From the NCBI GenBank assembly GCA_016875955.1, contig VGOH01000012.1:1-13762 (forward strand): a stretch of DNA of 13,762 bases. Reading direction: 5' to 3'. Under the pieces are notes generated by a model. The model searched no databases. It was not told where the DNA came from and worked only from the letters and a program-made list of their open reading frames with translations. Within the stretch, counting starts at the first letter, position 1. Each line of letters opens with the position of its first letter. Source of the stretch: Chloroflexota bacterium (GTDB taxonomy: Bacteria > Chloroflexota > Dehalococcoidia > Dehalococcoidales > RBG-16-60-22). The translations under genes and the position numbers were made by a program. This document shows, one piece after another, positions 1-7,500 of this stretch.

Positions 1-762
1 TTCGTTCAATATAAGCTCAATGGCGGGGGAAAACTCCAGGACGGCGATGTTCTTTTGGTTGCGGGCCTCGTCACGGATGGTGCGCATAATCTCGGCGCCG
101 GTGATGTCGCCGCAGAAATGCATCCGCTTCCGACTGGTACCACCGCCATGCATGGAGCGCAGCCGGCCATTGGGAAACTTAGAGAACATCACCCCCAGCC
201 CTTCCAGCCACTGGATTACGTCTGGCGCCTCGCTCACCAGCCTGTGGACCAGTTCCGGCTCATTCTTGAAGTGGCCGCCGCCCACCGTGTCCAGGTAGTG
301 CAGGCAGGCCGAGTCTTTCTCCGTCTTGGTGGCCGCCTGGATGCCGCCTTCCGCCATCATGGTATTGGCATCGCCGTGACGCAGCTTGGTTGCCAGCACG
401 ACCCTGGCACCGCTCTGCTCGGCCAGCATGGCCGCCGACGTGCCAGCGCCGCCACCACCAATTATCAGCACATCGGCATCAATATCCACGCGGGACAGGT
501 CAATCTGGTCGGGATTTAGCTGGCTCCACGCTTCCAGCAAATCGGCAAATTCATGGGCAATTTTGTAGCCCTTGCTCGGCCCCACCTTCAGCTCCCGCCG
601 CCCTTCGTCTTTATAATCGGGATGGTACTTCTTCAGTATCGCCTCGGCCTCATCCGACGGCATTTTGGGAAATTCCTGTCCCTTCTTCTTCCGCGCCAGC
701 CTCTCCGGCCTGGTCTTCTCCACCGCCTTGATGAGACTTTTCAACTCCTCGGTATAGGGCAT
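1..762 (-). CDS. SdhA/FrdA-like FAD flavoprotein, N-terminal part (3' end outside window)
   Basis: The first 254 residues of a flavoprotein of the succinate dehydrogenase/fumarate reductase/L-aspartate oxidase family; it runs off the left edge in an open frame. The FAD-binding Rossmann motif GGGGAG is at 102-107. It is followed by ATKLRHGDANTMMAEGGIQAA, matching the family segment that contacts FAD, then GGGHFKN (161-167), HGGGTSRKR (205-213) and the segment CGDITGAEI (217-225). A 95-residue N-terminal extension rich in Lys/Glu precedes the Rossmann fold; ordinary SdhA begins almost directly with it. The extension has no twin-arginine or other export signal, so the enzyme is probably cytoplasmic. 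The catalytic arginine and the C-terminal domain lie outside the window. Together with the SdhB-like protein it is presumably the terminal oxidoreductase of the locus. Substrate unknown: fumarate/succinate or another enoate/acid pair. Confidence 0.87.
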   Translation of the reverse strand, partial: MPYTEELKSLIKAVEKTRPERLARKKKGQEFPKMPSDEAEAILKKYHPDYKDEGRRELKVGPSKGYKIAHEFADLLEAWSQLNPDQIDLSRVDIDADVLIIGGGGAGTSAAMLAEQSGARVVLATKLRHGDANTMMAEGGIQAATKTEKDSACLHYLDTVGGGHFKNEPELVHRLVSEAPDVIQWLEGLGVMFSKFPNGRLRSMHGGGTSRKRMHFCGDITGAEIMRTIRDEARNQKNIAVLEFSPAIELILNE

Positions 763-767
763 GCTCT

Positions 768-773
768 CCTCCT
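768..773 (-). promoter_or_regulatory. Ribosome binding site of the SdhA-like gene, overlapping the upstream stop
   Basis: AGGAGG, five bases upstream of the ATG at 762. Its first two bases are the last two of the TAG stop (772-774) of the SdhB-like gene. The two genes are in the same frame, with only three codons between TAG and ATG. Confidence 0.7.
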
Positions 774-1545
774 AGAGGTAATCGCTCTTGGATGGCTTCC
801 AGTCCTCATCAGCCATCTCCGGCTCAATCTCCCGGGACTGGTATATCTCCCTGAGCTGTTTGATGTCAGACTTCATCAGCTTCTGCAGCGCCTGCTGGCA
901 TTTTTCGCTTTTGGCAGCTTCTACCGCTTCTTTCAGGTGCTGCGCCCGCGGGGCAATCATGCTCCCGTATATTCTCCGCGCCAGCTGCATAATATGGTAC
1001 TGCGGTAACTCGCCCATACAGCGGCTGACACACAGGCCGCACTGGATGCAGCTGAAGGATAGCGTGGCCGCCCTTTCAATGTTGCCCTGTTTCACCGCCG
1101 AGATGGCATCCATCACCTGGATATCCATGGGGCAGACCTTGGTGCAGCTGTTGCAGGCGATGCAGCGGAACACCTCAGGATACAGCTTGAATATCTCCTC
1201 GGGGTTGGCGGTTAGCTTGCTAAAATCGTAGCTAGTCCGGTTGGCCGGGTAAAACGGTATCTGCGTCAGGTACATATCCGGCTCCACCACTGTCTGGCAG
1301 GCCAGCCCGACGCGAATATGGTAATCTCCCGGCTTGCGGTAGACCGTGGCGCAGGCACCGCAGATGCCACCCCGGCAGCCGCACCCGCGGATGAACTGGT
1401 AGCCGGCATACTCCAGCGCCTTCATAATGGTCAGCGTCTCCGGCACCATGTATCTTTTACCCATCACATAGACCGGAATGAGTTTCGCCTCTTCTGTACC
1501 GGTTTTCTTGCCGCCGACGGTCACTTTTTTCCCTTTTTCCGCCAT
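772..1545 (-). CDS. SdhB/FrdB/TfrB-like iron-sulfur subunit
   Basis: A 257-residue iron-sulfur protein of the succinate dehydrogenase/fumarate reductase type. An N-terminal plant-type ferredoxin domain binds [2Fe-2S] through the cysteine group 55, 57, 62, 65 and 83 (GCGCRGGICGAC, then LACQT). A helical ferredoxin domain follows with Cys128/131/134/138 and Cys166/169/172/176. In quinone-linked SdhB/FrdB the last motif is C-x5-C-x3-C and forms a [3Fe-4S] cluster. Here an extra cysteine (169) completes a four-cysteine motif, so two [4Fe-4S] clusters are predicted. The charged C-terminal tail (about 200-257) is longer than a minimal SdhB. There is no anchor subunit or signal sequence. It should pass electrons between the flavoprotein encoded 9 bases downstream and the Hdr proteins. 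Gene symbol withheld because neither fumarate nor succinate activity can be shown. Confidence 0.88.
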   Translation of the reverse strand: MAEKGKKVTVGGKKTGTEEAKLIPVYVMGKRYMVPETLTIMKALEYAGYQFIRGCGCRGGICGACATVYRKPGDYHIRVGLACQTVVEPDMYLTQIPFYPANRTSYDFSKLTANPEEIFKLYPEVFRCIACNSCTKVCPMDIQVMDAISAVKQGNIERAATLSFSCIQCGLCVSRCMGELPQYHIMQLARRIYGSMIAPRAQHLKEAVEAAKSEKCQQALQKLMKSDIKQLREIYQSREIEPEMADEDWKPSKSDYL

Positions 1546-1550
1546 AGCAA

Positions 1551-1555
1551 CCTCC
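1551..1555 (-). promoter_or_regulatory. Ribosome binding site of the SdhB-like gene
   Basis: GGAGG, five bases upstream of the ATG at 1545, in the 16-base gap after hdrB. It supports that start. Confidence 0.6.
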
Positions 1556-1561
1556 GTTCGA

Positions 1562-2401
1562 TTATAATCCGAGAGAGCTCAACAGGCCAGCCGGTGAAAT
1601 CAGGTGCCTTTTGAGCCACGACTTGGCTTCAGCAATACCCAAGGCCAGCCCGATGAGCTCGGTGAAATAGAAGACGGGCATCTTGCGGCCATTGCCAGCG
1701 GGCTGGCGCATTTCCAAATTGGCGTGGCAGAGAGGGCAGGCCGCCACCAGCGCTTCAGCCCCGGCCTGCCGGGCCATATCAATCAGTTCCGCCACCATCT
1801 GGCGGGCGATATTCCGTTTGCTCAGGGAGAGGCTGCCGCCGCAGCAGTCCACCTTGCCCGACCAGTCTTTGACCTCCGCACCCAGCGCCTCAAGCAGAGC
1901 ATCCAGACACTGCGGGTTTTCCGGGTCGTCAAAGCCAACGATTTCAGGAGGCCGGACCAGGTAACAGCCGTAATAGGCCGCCAGCTTCAAACCCTTCAGA
2001 GGTTTGACCACCTTGCTTTTCACGTTCTCCAGGCCGATTTCATTACAGATTATGTCCAAGATGTGTCTGGTGTTATATCCACCCTGCTGTGTTTTGTCCG
2101 GCTGCAACTCATGCTGTGCGCTTCTGAGTCTGACATAACAGGCGGGACAGGCCACGGCGATGTCCATCTTAAGCTCTTCGGCCAGCGCCAGGTTTCGGCC
2201 GGCGAGGGTACTGGCCAGCCGCCGATTGGTGCTGTGCCCAGACGATGCTCCACAGCAGTTCCAGTCCGGTAGCTCCGCCAGCTCAATGCCGAGTTGGGCG
2301 CAGACGGCACGCACCGACAGGTCATACTCCCGGGCCGTAGCCTCCAGGGAACAGCCGGGATAATAGGCGTACTTCAAATTGACAGTTTCCGGCAGGCTCA
2401 T
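1562..2401 (-). CDS. hdrB: HdrB-like subunit with two CCG domains, copy 2
   Basis: Heterodisulfide reductase subunit B, 279 residues. CCG domain 1 has Cys17, Cys49-Cys50, Cys85 and Cys88; domain 2 has Cys146, Cys186-Cys187, Cys222 and Cys225. All ten ligands for two noncubane [4Fe-4S] clusters are conserved. It overlaps hdrC by ATGA, with AGGGGG seven bases upstream as the likely ribosome binding site, and lies 16 bases before the SdhB-like gene. Two readings fit this place. It may be the disulfide-reducing site of a second Hdr unit. Alternatively it may act as an SdhE/TfrB-like CCG partner of the downstream SdhAB-like pair, as in thiol:fumarate reductase, where an SdhB-like and an HdrB-like part are fused. 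The sequence is clearly different from copy 1 outside the motifs. Confidence 0.93.
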   Translation of the reverse strand: MSLPETVNLKYAYYPGCSLEATAREYDLSVRAVCAQLGIELAELPDWNCCGASSGHSTNRRLASTLAGRNLALAEELKMDIAVACPACYVRLRSAQHELQPDKTQQGGYNTRHILDIICNEIGLENVKSKVVKPLKGLKLAAYYGCYLVRPPEIVGFDDPENPQCLDALLEALGAEVKDWSGKVDCCGGSLSLSKRNIARQMVAELIDMARQAGAEALVAACPLCHANLEMRQPAGNGRKMPVFYFTELIGLALGIAEAKSWLKRHLISPAGLLSSLGL

Positions 2402-2952
2402 CCTTCCGCCCCCTTAAAAATATCCCTGACCTTGCCTATTTCACGGAAGCGGGCCGGCAGCAGCTTCAGCTTACCCTTCAGCATCATTTTCACGCCCGCG
2501 GACAAATCACTAAAGGGGTCCCTTGTTTTCAGTTTGAGCTTGATAATCAACGATAACTCATGCTGCCTGCCCCACCGCCTGATATTGTCCAGAAAAATAC
2601 GGTGAAAATCAGTGACGCCATGTTCTCTCGCCAGTCCCTCACGCAGGGAAGTCTCACGCAGGACGTCCATTATTTTCACCAGATTAACTTCGTTGGGACA
2701 TCGGGTGGCGCAGGTCTGGCAGTCAGCGCAGACCCAGATGGTGGCACTGCTCAGCACCGGCTGCCGCAGGCCCAGCTGTACCATCTTGACTATCTGGTGG
2801 GGAAGATAATCCATGGCAAAGGCCGATGGGCAACCCAGGCTGCAGGTAAGGCACTGATAGCAGCGGCCGATTTCAGTGCCGCTTGCCTCTTTCACCTGCT
2901 CACTGAAACTTTTATCAATGTCCAGCGCCTTATTTTCCATCAGGTACTGCAT
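2398..2952 (-). CDS. hdrC: HdrC-like subunit, copy 2 (complete)
   Basis: Soluble heterodisulfide reductase subunit C, 184 residues. Two ferredoxin motifs lie at Cys31/34/37/41 (CYQCLTCSLGCP) and Cys75/78/81/85 (CADCQTCATRCP), with the typical helix 'LPHQIVKMVQLGL' between them. The C-terminal part is a basic helical tail without a membrane segment, so this is the cytoplasmic type, not a membrane-bound HdrE-linked form. It should carry electrons from an HdrA to the HdrB encoded next. The ATG is only 4 bases after the previous stop. The GGGGTG upstream is a weak ribosome binding site, and Met5 is a possible alternative start. The stop overlaps the hdrB start by ATGA, so HdrC and HdrB are probably made in equal amounts. 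Confidence 0.93.
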   Translation of the reverse strand: MQYLMENKALDIDKSFSEQVKEASGTEIGRCYQCLTCSLGCPSAFAMDYLPHQIVKMVQLGLRQPVLSSATIWVCADCQTCATRCPNEVNLVKIMDVLRETSLREGLAREHGVTDFHRIFLDNIRRWGRQHELSLIIKLKLKTRDPFSDLSAGVKMMLKGKLKLLPARFREIGKVRDIFKGAEG

Positions 2953-2956
2953 ATGG

Positions 2957-4078
2957 CTACACCCCGATATCGGGCAGCTCCTCTTCCTTAAAAGTAGTTA
3001 AGGGCAATGTCTCGTCCAGGCTCCGGCCCGGCACGTAATCAAACATCTTCTGCACCCGTTCCCCCACCAGGCGGAAGATATCGGCCACGGGAATATCGTT
3101 CGGGCAGGCTTCGGTGCACATTCCGCAGCCAACGCAGGAGCTCACCATGTGGTTCAACCTGGTCAGGTGGAAGAGGAGGGTATCATTGGGCAGGCGCAGG
3201 GCGCCCTTCCGCTTCGCCCAGCCCAGATATTTTTTGGCTTCAAATTCAAACACCGGGGAGTCAAAGAAACATTCCTTGCAGTAGCAGAGCGGGCAGGCTG
3301 TCTTGCAGTTGTGGCAGTTGATACAGGTGGCCAGAGTCGCCATAAATTTATCCAGGCCCTTTATTGCCTCCTGGGTCTGCTTCAGCAATTCTTCTCTTTT
3401 CTTGGCTCTTTCCTCAATCAGCTTGTCTACGGCCGACTGCCTCTCCTCCCCCTTGGCGGCCTCAAGACCCAGTTCCTGAACCACCTTCTCCCCTTGCGGA
3501 GTCCCGGCCACCAGCCAGATACCTTTATCAAGGCTGGCCCCGAACAGGCCGATGGTGATGTCAGCGCCCATGGGCGCCGGATATGCGCAGACCTGGCAGG
3601 CCCGGCGCAGCACGGGGTCTTCTTTCCCTTCTCGCGCCCGCTTCAGGAAATCTTCGGTGGGTGACTTGCTTTCCTTGACCAATTTCCCGAAGTCTGCAAT
3701 GGAGTAGGTGCCATAGCAATCAATGCCGATAAGCAGCAGCTTTTCCAGCAAGGCCTGCTTGAGTTTCACCAGCTCGACCAGCGCCCGGAGCTCACAGGAA
3801 CGCAGCACCACCCCCAGCTTTTCGGGGCTGGGTGATAACAGGGTGATTCTGGAGACCAGGCGGGCGGCATTCACCGGCAGCACCGGGGCCAGCGGATTGG
3901 CCGCCTGAATCTGCTCGGGGCGGCTCACGATGGTCGGCACCACATTATCGCCGGTGGGCAGTTCCAGCGGCACCAGCAGCGCATTGACCAGTTTCTTCTC
4001 CAGGAGGCTGGTCAGGAACTGGCGAATGGCGCCCAGTGCCCCCTGTTTTCCGGTACTTAAAATTGCGTATTGCTCCAT
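2957..4078 (-). CDS. FrhB/FdhB-like flavoprotein with C-terminal 2x[4Fe-4S] domain
   Basis: A 373-residue protein in two parts. Residues about 1-205 resemble the beta subunit of coenzyme F420-dependent hydrogenase/formate dehydrogenase (FrhB/FdhB), shown by VVLRSCELRALVELVKL (Cys95), then LIGIDCYGTYS (Cys121) and CQVC (161/164). After a charged, probably coiled-coil spacer (about 206-242) comes a ferredoxin-like part with Cys252/255/258/262 and Cys315/318/321/325. Extra cysteines at 265, 267 and 270 directly follow the first motif. In the family this domain binds a flavin and exchanges electrons with F420, NAD(P)H or formate dehydrogenase partners. Which applies here cannot be told. It lies between mvhD and the second hdrC, so it is a plausible electron entry point or bridge. 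The ribosome binding site is poor (TAGAGAG before ATG), suggesting coupling to mvhD translation. Confidence 0.82.
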   Translation of the reverse strand: MEQYAILSTGKQGALGAIRQFLTSLLEKKLVNALLVPLELPTGDNVVPTIVSRPEQIQAANPLAPVLPVNAARLVSRITLLSPSPEKLGVVLRSCELRALVELVKLKQALLEKLLLIGIDCYGTYSIADFGKLVKESKSPTEDFLKRAREGKEDPVLRRACQVCAYPAPMGADITIGLFGASLDKGIWLVAGTPQGEKVVQELGLEAAKGEERQSAVDKLIEERAKKREELLKQTQEAIKGLDKFMATLATCINCHNCKTACPLCYCKECFFDSPVFEFEAKKYLGWAKRKGALRLPNDTLLFHLTRLNHMVSSCVGCGMCTEACPNDIPVADIFRLVGERVQKMFDYVPGRSLDETLPLTTFKEEELPDIGV

Positions 4079-4087
4079 CTCAACTCT

Positions 4088-4519
4088 CTAAATAGACCAG
4101 TCTTTGGTCATTGGATTTGGCCCCAGTTTTTTCACTGACTCAGTAACTTCTCTCATGGTGCGGGCAAACTTGGCGCCTTCCGCGGCGCTTATCCACCTTA
4201 TCCATACCCTTTCTTCCTCAAGGCCAAGGGTGGTCATTATGGTCTTCAATATGGCCATTCGCCTTCTCGCCTTGAAATTTCCCGAGACGTAATGGCAATC
4301 GCCGGGAGGACATCCGCCCACGATAACACCATCGGCCCCGCCGAGCAGCGCTCGCAAAACGTAGACCGGGTCCACCGACCCGCTGCACATCGCCCTTATG
4401 GGACGGATATTGGGCGGGTACTGCATCCGCAGTGTGCCGGCAAGGTCGGCAGCCGTAGCCGTACACCAGTTGCAGAAGAAGCCCACGATTACCGGTTCAA
4501 ACCCTTTTTCTTCGGCCAC
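4088..4519 (-). CDS. mvhD: MvhD-like [2Fe-2S] adaptor subunit
   Basis: A 143-residue protein of the MvhD/FlpD family, which docks a [2Fe-2S] cluster onto HdrA and passes electrons from a hydrogenase, formate dehydrogenase or other donor. Family landmarks are all present: Cys16 and Cys19 in FFCNWC, Cys45 in AMCSGSVDP, and Cys70/Cys75 in GGCPPGDCHY, then the VSGN segment. Members I recall usually read CHPGDCHY, so a Pro replaces His here. The start is GTG with a strong AAGGAGG site seven bases upstream. No selenocysteine codon replaces any of the cysteines, unlike some relatives. The gene lies 15 bases after the HdrA-HdrA fusion, to which it probably binds, and 9 bases before the FrhB-like gene. 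No hydrogenase is in the window, so its electron partner is unknown. Confidence 0.93.
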   Translation of the reverse strand: MAEEKGFEPVIVGFFCNWCTATAADLAGTLRMQYPPNIRPIRAMCSGSVDPVYVLRALLGGADGVIVGGCPPGDCHYVSGNFKARRRMAILKTIMTTLGLEEERVWIRWISAAEGAKFARTMREVTESVKKLGPNPMTKDWSI

Positions 4520-4526
4520 GCTGTTA

Positions 4527-4533
4527 CCTCCTT
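4527..4533 (-). promoter_or_regulatory. Ribosome binding site fixing the GTG start of mvhD
   Basis: AAGGAGG, seven bases upstream of a GTG codon at 4517-4519. It is the best Shine-Dalgarno match in the window and supports the non-ATG start of the MvhD-like gene. Confidence 0.75.
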
Positions 4534-4534
4534 C

Positions 4535-7500
4535 TCACCCAAAAGCGGCATCTATCAACGAGAAGACCTGCCGGTCCCGGAAGCCCCTGAGCTTGGCGGC
4601 ACCGCTGGGACAGGCGACAACACAGGCCCCACAGCCCTGACAGAGTGCCTCCCGCACCACAATCTCATTGTTTTCCTCATCTCTGGCCCTGGCGTCATAG
4701 GGGCAGACGGAGACGCACATCTCACACTTACGGCACAGCCTCTGCACCGTCTCGGAGATGGTTCGGCCCGCCTTCAATTGCTTCGCAGCCAGCAATGCGA
4801 CGGCTCTCTGCGCTGCAGCTTGAGCCTGAGCTATGGTCTCCTCGACACCGCGCGGTGCCTGGGCCAGTCCGCAGACATAGATGCCTTCCCGCAGGAAATC
4901 AGTCGGACGGAATTTTTCCTCCGCTTCCTGGAAAAACCCGTCTGTATCCAGCCCCACAGCCAAAATGTCGGCCAGATGCCCGTTATCGCCGGGCATGATG
5001 CCTGCGCTCAGGACCAGAATGTCGGGCTCAAGCTTCAGCATTCCACCCAATACTGGTTCAACGACCTCAACAGTCAGCCGCCTCCCAGCCTCTTTGACCT
5101 CCGGCTTGCGCTCCAGTTCGTAGCGCACGAAATTGACGCCTTTCTCTCTCGCCAGAGTGTAATGCTCCTCCTTAAAACCGTAACTCATCATATCCCGGTA
5201 GAGAACGGTTACTTCCATTTCGGGATTGGCTGCTTTCAATTTCAAGGCATTTTGCAAGGCCTGCGAGCAGCAGACACGACTGCAATAGGGCCGGTCTTTT
5301 TCCCTGGAGCCAACACATTGTATCATAACCACCGAGCTTAATTCGCCCGGCTTAATCTCACCGGCGGACAGCTTTTTTCCCAGTTCCCGCTGCGTGATTA
5401 CTTTTTCGTTCTGCCCATACAAATATTCGGTGGGATGGTATTCTGCACCACCAGTGGCCACGATTATGGCACCAACCTCCAGAGTATTGATAGACTCATC
5501 TTTATCTTTTATGCAAACTCTGAAATTGCCGGCGTAACCACCCACCGATATTATTTCAGACCCGGTATGTATATTGATGTTCTGGCTGCTGTTCACCTGC
5601 GCCACGGTTTCCGCAAGCAGTTTCCGCGTATCGCCGCTTTCCAGTGTGCTGTATATGTCTTTCAGGTTGCCCCCCAGCTCTGATGATTTCTCCACAAGGT
5701 GAACCTCAATGCCCGGCTGAGCGATGGCCAGCGCCGCCGTCAGGCCGGCAATGCCCCCGCCGATGACCAGGGCACCGGGAGTGACTCCGGTCATTGAAGC
5801 GGGCGGATAACCCGAATGCCTGACATCTTCCACCGCCATGGCCAGCATGCTTTCCGCCTTGGCTTGAGCCTTATCCGGCTGGTCGCGGTGCACCCAGGCG
5901 ACGTCTTCCCTCAGGTTCACCACCTTGATTAGAGCTTCATCCAGCCCGGTCTCCGCAGCCAGTTCTGCGCGCAGGCGTTCACCGGCGTAAGAGCACGCCC
6001 CAAGCACCAGACGATTTGCCTTAAGCTCCTTCGCCCGCTGGCCTGCCGCTTTCAGGGCCTCATCATGGCAGAGATAAGGCATCTTTTCCACGGGAACAAC
6101 GTCCGGCAATTTGCCGACATATTCCGCCGCCTGTTCAAAATCAAGGGCAGATGCAATCTCATTCCCACATTGACACAGGAAAACGGCAATCTGTGGCTTC
6201 TCCTCTGCAGTCTTCGCTGCCGTTTCTTTCTCGGTCTTGCCCGCCGCCGGTGGGCCGAGCCATTTGGACGCACCGCAGGCCGCCGCGCCCGCCTCTATAA
6301 TGGTGTCAGCGATGTCTTTGGGGCCAGCGGCGCTGCCGCAGGCGTATATCCCCTCCCGCGACGTTGCCACAAGAGAGAATGCTTTTGTCTGGCAGAAACC
6401 CCATTTATTTATCTCCACGCCCAGCGTCTGACATAGCTCAGCGAACTCCGGGGCCGGCGTCTGGCCCACGGAAAGGACCACCATTTCAAACTGACGCCTG
6501 ACCGGCGAGCCGTTATCGGAGGCCACCTTAAGCACCAGGTCATGGGTCTGCGGGTCTTCCTTCACCACCGGGACGCGGCAGCGAGTGAAGCCAACGCCGA
6601 GCTTATCTCTGGCCTGCTCATAGTAGCGATGGTAGCCCTTGCCGAATGCCCGCAGGTCCATGAAAAAGATATTCACGTCCGCCTTGGGATAAGACTGCTT
6701 GAGGAGGGTGGCTTCCTTGACGGCAAACATGCAGCACGCCGAGGAACAGTAATTCCTCCGTGCCTCCCGTGAACCGATGCACTGCAGAAAGGCGATTGAT
6801 GCCGGTGCCCTGCCGTCCGAGGGTCGGACCAGCTCCCCGGCAAAAGGCCCGCCGGGGCTCAAAATCCTCTCCAGCTCAATGCTGGTTATCACGTTGGGGT
6901 AGCGCCGGTAGCCATACTGCGTGGCCAAACGCGGGTCAAATTCCTCAAAGCCGGTGGCCAGGATAATAGCACCGACCTGAAGCTGGCTGGTGCTCTCTTT
7001 TTGTTCCAGCTGTATGGCCTTGGTCGGGCACTTATTAACGCAGTCGCCACAACGCGTGCACTTATCCCAGTCTATGGCGTAAAGTCGAGGGGTGGCGTAT
7101 GGATTCAGCGCATCAATGGCCTTCCGCTTGCCCAGTCCTTCATCAAACTGGCTCGCCAGTTCCACCGGGCAGACTTCGGTACAGAGTCCGCACCCAGTAC
7201 ATAATTCAGCATCCACACCCGTGCCCCTGACGGTCAGCGTCACCTGGAAATTGCCGGCCTCGCCCTTCAGCCCGGTTACTTCCGTGCGGTACTGCAGTTC
7301 TATATTGGGGTGCACCAGTCCGCGCCGCAGGCAATACTGGGAAGACAAATCCCGGTTCAGGGTGGGGAGCAACTGGCACAGGCTGCAATGGTTATCCGGG
7401 AACCACTTGTCCATCTGGACCAGTGTGCCCCCGAGGCTCGGTTTACGCTCACAGAGAAAGACCTTATGCCCGGCCTCGGCCAGCTCCAGCGAGGCTTTTA

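Noticed and set aside
55..519. 154-codon plus-strand open frame near the left edge
   Set aside because: The minus strand encodes the SdhA-like flavoprotein continuously through this region with clear FAD motifs.
1..2952. Quinone-linked succinate dehydrogenase or Qmo-like membrane complex
   Set aside because: No membrane anchor or transmembrane segment is encoded, HdrC is the soluble type, and the SdhB-like subunit lacks the [3Fe-4S] pattern. An anchor outside the window cannot be fully excluded.
4292..5341. 349-codon open frame on the plus strand
   Set aside because: It lies opposite the mvhD and HdrA-HdrA genes, whose cofactor motifs are intact. Its translation shows no recognisable domain, so it is a GC-driven antisense shadow.
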